Made by a program: the position numbers and the translations under genes. Shown here one piece after another: positions 60,186-64,000 of a DNA stretch of 64,000 bases. Numbering within the stretch: the stretch's first letter is position 1; each line of letters starts with the position of its first letter. The DNA comes from DATEOR01 sp963841425 (GTDB lineage: Bacteria > Actinomycetota > Thermoleophilia > Gaiellales > Gaiellaceae): positions 1,262,389 to 1,326,388 of the forward strand of contig CAWJCL010000002.1 of NCBI GenBank assembly GCA_963841425.1, in the 5' to 3' direction. The notes under the pieces are model-generated. The model was not told where the DNA came from. It did no database searches and worked only from the letters and a program-made list of their open reading frames with translations.

Positions 60186-61246
60186 CACGCGTGCTCCATC
60201 GTACAAATCACGTCAGCGATCAAATCGGCCGCGTGGCCGTCGCCATAAAGGGGCGGGTGCTCGAGGCCGGGCCCAGCCTCGCGGGCCGCGGCGACGATCG
60301 CGCCCGGATCCGTGCCCACGAGGCGATTCCAGCCAGCTTCGACTGTCTCGAACCATTCCGTGTTCTCCCGCAGGGTGACGCAGGGGACTTCGTACCAGTA
60401 GGCCTCCTTCTGGACGCCGCCCGAGTCGGTGAGGATCACACGCGCCTGGGAGGCGAGCGCTGCGAAGTCGAGGTAGCCGGCCGGTGGCCGCGGGTGCACG
60501 TGACCCGCCAGGCGTAGCCCCTGGCTCTCGATCGCACCGGCGGTTCGCGGGTGGAGCGGGAAGACGACCGAGTCCTCGAGTGCGTTGAGCGCATCGACGA
60601 TCCGGCCGAGCGCAGGCTGTCTCGTATTCGCCTCGCGGTGCACGGTGACCAGTGCGTAGGCCCCGGCTTCCACTGCGGCGAGCTCCAGTGACTGCGAGCG
60701 CTCCCGCGCGATTGGCGCTAGGCGGAGGTTCGCGTCGAGCATGACGTCTCCGACCTCGTGGACGCCCTCGGTGATGCCCTCGTCCTTCAGGTTCCCGACA
60801 GCGGTCTCGGAGGGCGCGAAGAGGAGGCTCGACACTCGGTCGACGAGGACGCGGTTCAGCTCCTCCGGCATCGTCCGGTCGAAGGAACGGAGGCCTGCTT
60901 CGACATGGGCGACCGGGACTCGGAGCTTCGACGCGGCGAGCGCGCCCGCAAGCGTGGAGTTCGTGTCCCCGTAGACGAGCACGAGGTCGGGCTTCTCCTC
61001 GAGGACGGCGGCCTCGATCCCGGGGAGCATGCGGGCCGTCTGCTCTGCGTGGCTCCCGGAGCCGGCCTCCAGGCGGTGCTTGGGCGGCTCGAGGCCGAGC
61101 TCGTCGAAGAAGACCTGCGAGAGGTCGTGGTCGTAGTGCTGGCCCGTGTGCAGCACGACCTCGTCCGCTCGGTTTCGCAGCGCGAGCGAGAGGGGAGCGG
61201 ACTTTATGAACTGCGGACGGTTGCCGACAACGGAAAGGATTTGCAT
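60182..61246 (-). CDS. wecB: UDP-N-acetylglucosamine 2-epimerase (WecB/WbpI-like)
   Basis: 354 residues of the non-hydrolysing 2-epimerase family: VVGNRPQFIKSAPLSLAL, HTGQHYDHDLSQVFFDELGLEPP, VYGDTNSTLAGALAASKLRVPVAHVEAGLRSFDR, PEELNRVLVD and TDSGGVQKEAYWYEVPCVTLRENTEW. In this operon WbpI-like action on UDP-GlcNAc(3NAc)A is as likely as WecB action on UDP-GlcNAc. First gene of the operon; ATG 61246. Confidence 0.92.
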   Translation of the reverse strand: MQILSVVGNRPQFIKSAPLSLALRNRADEVVLHTGQHYDHDLSQVFFDELGLEPPKHRLEAGSGSHAEQTARMLPGIEAAVLEEKPDLVLVYGDTNSTLAGALAASKLRVPVAHVEAGLRSFDRTMPEELNRVLVDRVSSLLFAPSETAVGNLKDEGITEGVHEVGDVMLDANLRLAPIARERSQSLELAAVEAGAYALVTVHREANTRQPALGRIVDALNALEDSVVFPLHPRTAGAIESQGLRLAGHVHPRPPAGYLDFAALASQARVILTDSGGVQKEAYWYEVPCVTLRENTEWFETVEAGWNRLVGTDPGAIVAAAREAGPGLEHPPLYGDGHAADLIADVICTMEHAW

Positions 61247-61270
61247 GCCGACCGCGAATCTAGTTGACCC

Positions 61271-61375
61271 ATGCCTCTCAAGATCCTGCTAGCCGGCGCA
61301 CCGCTCATCGCCCGCGGCGTCATGACGGGGAAGACCATCGTCTGGTACGTCAACTGGCGCCTCGAGCGGGTCTGA
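61271..61375 (+). CDS. Possible 34-aa peptide
   Basis: Open frame from ATG 61271: MPLKILLAGAPLIARGVMTG, then 14 more residues ending WRLERV. One weak hydrophobic stretch. It starts divergently from wecB and ends over the -35 region of the tRNA-Lys promoter. No Shine-Dalgarno and no TANNNT box at 6-8 nt, so it could be chance. Confidence 0.3.
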   Translation: MPLKILLAGAPLIARGVMTGKTIVWYVNWRLERV

Positions 61376-61399
61376 CGCCCGAGAACCCCTCGCTACAAT
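61371..61399 (+). promoter_or_regulatory. tRNA-Lys promoter
   Basis: TCTGAC (61371-61376), 17-bp spacer, TACAAT (61394-61399); start expected near 61406, about 26 nt before the tRNA. Confidence 0.55.
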
Positions 61400-61431
61400 G
61401 CACTCCCTGCCGCGCTGCGCGCGTCAGGATT

Positions 61432-61504
61432 GGGCCGTTAGCTCAGCTGGTAGAGCAGGGGACTCTTAATCCCAAGGTCGCAGGTTCGATCCCTGCACGG
61501 CCCA
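61432..61504 (+). tRNA. tRNA-Lys (anticodon CTT)
   Basis: Full cloverleaf: acceptor GGGCCGT/ACGGCCC, D arm GCTC-AGCTGGTAGA-GC, anticodon loop CTCTTAA, and T arm GCAGG-TTCGATC-CCTGC, with A73 discriminator. CCA is not encoded (TTC follows). The outer anticodon-stem pair (G27-A43) looks mismatched. The 3' half is a usual integration site, and an integrase gene points towards it. Confidence 0.93.
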
Positions 61505-61562
61505 TTCAACATGAGCCCGTTGCGCGGATGCCGCATGGTTACGCGGGTCAGTTGTGTCGCAG

Positions 61563-61602
61563 GTGCCCCCGATGCGCGTGGCGTGCCCCCACCGGTGCCC
61601 CC
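61563..61602 (+). repeat. Three GTGCCCCC direct repeats beside the integrase
   Basis: GTGCCCCC at 61563-61570, 61583-61590 and 61595-61602, between tRNA-Lys and the integrase stop; an inverted copy (GGGGGCAC) is at 63973-63980. Position and repetition fit integrase arm-binding sites. The rest of the 160-bp gap shows nothing else. Confidence 0.6.
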
Positions 61603-61664
61603 ACGAGATCCCGCCAGCTAGGCAACTGCAGGCGAGGAGCGAGCGGGGTAGGCGGAAGTACTCG

Positions 61665-62735
61665 CTACACCGATCCCGCGAGCTGCCCGACGAGGTCACC
61701 GTGGTTGAGCTCGCGGTCGTCGAGGAGGACGTGGGTGTAGGTGTCTGCGGTGACGGAGAGGGAGCGTTGGCCGACGCGCTGGCCAATCAGGGCCCAGGTT
61801 TCGCCCTGGCGGTGCCAGAGGCTGATGCGCCGATGGCGGAGGTCGTGCGGCGACCAGGTGGGCGTTCCCGAGGCCTTGCAGGCGCGCGCTATCGCCGTTC
61901 GTAGCCGTTCCTGCGTGAGGCCGGGGAAGACGGGGCGGTCAGGATCGCGGTCCTCGCGCGGGGGGAGCGTGGCGAGGACGGCGGCGTAGAGGTCAGGCGG
62001 GAGGGAGACCCAGCGGCCGCGGCGACCCTTCTCGAGCGCGCGGCGGACGCGCCAGCGCGTATTGGGCTCGTCGAGGTCGCCGCAGCAAAGCCCCTTCTCC
62101 TCGAGCTCGCCGACGCGCATGCCGGTGGCGTCGAGGACGAGGAGGGCGAGCGCATAGCGGGTGGGCATGAGCGGCAAGATGACCTCGATCTGCGCCGCGG
62201 TGGGCGGCGTCGGTTCTTCGCGCTCCTCACGCGGCAGGCGCACGTGCACGCGGTCGCGGGCGGGGTTGTCCTTGACGCCTGCGAAGTCGAGCACCTGCGC
62301 GAGTACGCTGACGCTCTTGCGGATTGTCTCGCGCTTGCGCCCGGCGGCGTGCAGGGTCGCGACGAGCGCGGCCACATCCACCGGCGAGATCTCGTCGACG
62401 CGGCGGGCGCCGAGCAGTGGCAGGAGGCGGCCGAGCTGGACGCGATGTCCGACGGCGGTGGCTTCGGCGACGTCGACGCGCGAGGCGCGCCAGCTCTCTG
62501 CGGCCTCGGCGAGCATGGGGAAGGAGGGCGAACCGACCTCGAGGCTTCCAACTCGCGGCACGCGCATGGCGGCGAGCTCGCCGGCGACCCAGCGCTGCCG
62601 CGCCAAGGCTTCCCGCCTGGTCAGGAAGGAGCCGGCGTAGCGGTGGGCACTCTCGCGGCCGCCGAGGCGGTACTTGACGAGATAGCGGCTCCCGCCCTTC
62701 CCGCTTCGGCGGCGCTCGATCCAGACGCTAGGCAT
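61665..62735 (-). CDS. Tyrosine recombinase (phage-type integrase)
   Basis: 356 residues: an N-terminal AP2-like arm-binding region (PSVWIERRRSGKGGSRYLVKYRLGGRESAHRYAGSF), a SAM-like core-binding domain (about 75-160), and the catalytic domain with Arg in DATGMRVGEL, HxxR in SPHDLRHRRISLW and the nucleophile Tyr in DTYTHVL. The usual third His reads Gln (RVGQRS), seen in some members. ATG at 62733-62735 overlaps the excisionase stop (ATGCCTAG). It points at tRNA-Lys, its probable attachment site. Confidence 0.93.
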   Translation of the reverse strand: MPSVWIERRRSGKGGSRYLVKYRLGGRESAHRYAGSFLTRREALARQRWVAGELAAMRVPRVGSLEVGSPSFPMLAEAAESWRASRVDVAEATAVGHRVQLGRLLPLLGARRVDEISPVDVAALVATLHAAGRKRETIRKSVSVLAQVLDFAGVKDNPARDRVHVRLPREEREEPTPPTAAQIEVILPLMPTRYALALLVLDATGMRVGELEEKGLCCGDLDEPNTRWRVRRALEKGRRGRWVSLPPDLYAAVLATLPPREDRDPDRPVFPGLTQERLRTAIARACKASGTPTWSPHDLRHRRISLWHRQGETWALIGQRVGQRSLSVTADTYTHVLLDDRELNHGDLVGQLAGSV

Positions 62736-63057
62736 GCGAAGGCCGTACCCGGTCGTCGCGGTAGGTGTGCTCCTCGACCAGCTCGAGGTAGTGCTCGGCG
62801 CGAATGAGCGGCCGCGAGTAGCCGGGAATTGCAACGACCGGCAGCCGCCGAAAGACGGCGTCGATCGCGCGTCGCTCGAGCCCGAGCTCGCGCAGGTGCG
62901 AGCGGGTCAAGAGGGCGCCCGGCGTGGCAAGGAGCTTGGTCGGCGACGGCCGGCGCGGGACGCCGCCCTGCTCCTTTCCAGTCCCTCGCCGCGGCAGCGG
63001 GGGCGGCTCGACGTCGATCGCCTCGAGCTCCAGCTGCTGCGGCTCCCCACTCGCCAC
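62728..63057 (-). CDS. Excisionase-like DNA-binding protein
   Basis: 109 residues. A proline-rich N-terminus precedes a winged-helix-like C-terminal half (LLTRSHLRELGLERRAIDAVFRRLPVVAIPGYSRPLIRAEHYLELV), which resembles excisionase/MerR-type domains. Overlapping the integrase start supports an int-xis pair. GTG at 63055-63057 is preceded by TACACT at exactly 6 nt. The function is inferred from fold-like pattern and context. Confidence 0.7.
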   Translation of the reverse strand: MASGEPQQLELEAIDVEPPPLPRRGTGKEQGGVPRRPSPTKLLATPGALLTRSHLRELGLERRAIDAVFRRLPVVAIPGYSRPLIRAEHYLELVEEHTYRDDRVRPSHA

Positions 63058-63063
63058 ACGGCG

Positions 63064-63069
63064 AGTGTA
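63064..63069 (-). promoter_or_regulatory. -10 box of the xis-int operon
   Basis: TACACT on the minus strand, 6 nt before the xis GTG. Confidence 0.5.
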
Positions 63070-63108
63070 GCAAATAGCTCACGAGTGCGTGGACAGTAGC
63101 TATCGCAT

Positions 63109-63114
63109 TAGACT
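63109..63114 (+). promoter_or_regulatory. -10 box of the XRE/nucleotidyltransferase operon
   Basis: TAGACT, exactly 6 nt before ATG 63121. It lies 40 bp from the opposing xis-int box, so one regulator could control both directions. Confidence 0.55.
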
Positions 63115-63120
63115 CTCATC

Positions 63121-63411
63121 ATGACCAGCGGAACGCTGATCCGCGAGGCACGGCTGCGAGCCGGGCTCTCGCAGGCCGAGCTCTCCGAGCGCAGCGGCAA
63201 GGACCGTGCGCAGATCGCCCGCTGGGAAACCGACGTCGTGCAGCCGAGCCTCGAGACGCTCCGTGACTTGATCAGGGCCTGCGGCTTTGATCTCGAGCTC
63301 GACTTCGTTCCTTATGCCTTCGACGAGCAGGAGACCAAGGAGCTGCGGCAGAGCCTGCTGCGAACGCCCCAGGAGCGCCTGAACGCGATGCTGAAGGCCC
63401 GCCGCCGCTGA
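63121..63411 (+). CDS. XRE-family helix-turn-helix protein
   Basis: 96 residues. An XRE/Cro domain fills residues 3-58 (LIREARLRAGLSQAELSERSGKDRAQIARWETDVVQPSLETLRDLIRACG). The C-terminal part (FDEQETKELRQSLLRTPQERLNAMLKARRR) is helical and resembles the tail of antitoxins paired with nucleotidyltransferase-like toxins. The next gene starts at the last base of its stop (TGATG). Likely autoregulator of the pair and possibly of the divergent xis-int operon. Confidence 0.85.
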   Translation: MTSGTLIREARLRAGLSQAELSERSGKDRAQIARWETDVVQPSLETLRDLIRACGFDLELDFVPYAFDEQETKELRQSLLRTPQERLNAMLKARRR

Positions 63412-63917
63412 TGCCTCCCGACGAGTCATTCGACCCGATCACCGTCCTGAGGGCGCTCGACCGCCGCCGCGTCGCCTACATCGTCATCGGCGGCCTGGGG
63501 CGGGTGATCCAGGGCAGCCCCGGGCTCACCGACGGCACCGACATCGTCCCGTGGATGCGCGAGGACAACGTCCCCAAGCTCGCGCTCGCGCTCGAAGACC
63601 TGAACGCCCGCCGCAGCGACGGCAAACGGCTCCGACTCGACGTAGACCTGGCGAGGGGGCCACTCGTCGAACTCGCCACCGACGCCGGCGAGCTCAAGAT
63701 CGTCCCTGAGCCGGCGGGCACGCGCGGCTACGAAGATCTGCGCCGCGCCGCCACGCGCGAGCCGCTCGGCTCCGGCCTCCGTCCCTCGGTCGCGTCGCTC
63801 GGCGACCACGCGCGCATGCTCGCCGCCCTCGGCCGCGATGAGGACGCCGCCGAGCTGCGAACCGTCCGCCGCCTGATCGAGCTCGAGCGCCAGCTTGGCC
63901 TCGGCCTCGGGCGCTGA
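63411..63917 (+). CDS. Nucleotidyltransferase-fold protein, altered active site
   Basis: 168 residues resembling MNT/AbiEii-type nucleotidyltransferases: VAYIVIGGLGRVIQGSPGLTDGTDIVPWMREDNVPKLALALEDL. The Gly-Gly motif is present, but the DxD after it reads DIV, so one metal-binding acid is missing; a later RLRLDVDLARG could give another acid. Coupled behind an XRE gene, as in toxin-antitoxin or abortive-infection modules, but activity is uncertain. The last 83 bp of the window follow it and hold no gene. Confidence 0.75.
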   Translation: MPPDESFDPITVLRALDRRRVAYIVIGGLGRVIQGSPGLTDGTDIVPWMREDNVPKLALALEDLNARRSDGKRLRLDVDLARGPLVELATDAGELKIVPEPAGTRGYEDLRRAATREPLGSGLRPSVASLGDHARMLAALGRDEDAAELRTVRRLIELERQLGLGLGR

Positions 63918-63983
63918 GCAGCCGCCTCCGAACCCCGCCCGTCGACCGCTCGTACCAGCCGCAGAAGACAGCGGGGGCACATA

Positions 63984-64000
63984 TGCATCAAAAGGATGCA
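63984..64000. repeat. Inverted repeat at window end
   Basis: TGCATC (63984-63989), 5-nt spacer AAAAG, GATGCA (63995-64000). Cut by the window edge, so its full length is unknown. An inverted GTGCCCCC copy lies just before it (63973-63980). Confidence 0.5.

Larger units (their letters stand above)
61505..64000. mobile_element. Integrated element at tRNA-Lys, one end (right part outside window)
   Basis: Directly after the tRNA 3' end come repeated GTGCCCCC boxes, a tyrosine integrase, an excisionase-like gene, and an XRE regulator with a nucleotidyltransferase-like partner. The far attachment site (a copy of the tRNA 3' end) is not in the window, so the size is unknown. Composition is not obviously different from the chromosome. 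Confidence 0.65.

Noticed and set aside
1..64000. parS site (TGTTTCACGTGAAACA) near parAB
   Set aside because: I looked for GTTTCACGTG-like sequences by eye and saw none; it may be outside the window, and a pattern search would be needed to exclude it.
61505..64000. CRISPR array or cas genes near the integrated element
   Set aside because: The GTGCCCCC copies are too short and irregularly spaced for CRISPR, and no cas motifs are present.

Overview
The window is high-GC chromosomal DNA spanning a bacterial replication-origin locus. The order parB-parA-rsmG-jag-yidC-yidD-rnpA-rpmH on the minus strand, then dnaA-dnaN-recF-dciA-gyrB-gyrA on the plus strand, is the classic dnaA locus of Gram-positive bacteria. 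Together with an MmpL-type exporter, TTGTCCACA-like DnaA boxes, many GTG/TTG starts and many apparently leaderless promoters, it points to an actinobacterium. A deep branch such as Thermoleophilia (Gaiellales/Solirubrobacterales-like) is my best guess, inferred from gene content and not from a marker alignment.

Region by region. 1-13.8 kb: origin region; DnaA-box-like sites lie on both sides of dnaA and genes point away from it on both sides. 13.9-20.3 kb: a small MerR-like regulator, an nfeD-slipin-galT operon, a secreted amidase with FlgD/Ig-like repeats, and birA. 20.3-28.8 kb: an ECF-type sigma factor fused by overlap to a fatty-acid operon (fabZ-fabH-fabD-fabG-fabF, then a HAD hydrolase, a zinc-ribbon arginase-like protein, accD and accA); acpP, accB and accC are not here. 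28.9-35.5 kb: ligD, then a minus-strand operon (DUF1998-type helicase, NDH-2, GNAT). 35.5-42.4 kb: thiD-thiL, trxA, a dolichol-phosphate-mannose-synthase-like transferase, polX, a PLP decarboxylase and a YpfJ-type metallopeptidase. 42.4-51.1 kb: otsB, two half-size TauE proteins, acs, an M23 peptidase, lon and hsp20. 51.1-57.3 kb: MmpL exporter, macro domain, APH(6)-type kinase, an epimerase-like protein lacking the catalytic Tyr, and a SpoIID/LytB protein. 57.3-61.2 kb: a nucleotide-sugar operon resembling wbpI-wbpA-wbpB-wbpD. 61.4-64 kb: tRNA-Lys(CTT) followed by the end of an integrated element (tyrosine integrase, excisionase-like gene, XRE regulator and nucleotidyltransferase-like gene) that runs off the window.

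The main unusual signals are: (i) four genes (rsmG, recF, galT, fabG) whose conserved N-termini can only be reached from a CTG start placed over or just before the upstream stop codon; (ii) a TANNNT box 6-8 nt before the start codon of at least sixteen genes, indicating widespread leaderless transcription; (iii) an apparent +1 frameshift in recF; (iv) a palindrome plus a decayed copy of the gyrB tail between gyrB and gyrA; (v) two copies of a 17-bp palindrome 125 bp apart in a convergent intergenic region; and (vi) repeated GTGCCCCC boxes beside the integrase, with an inverted copy near the window end.
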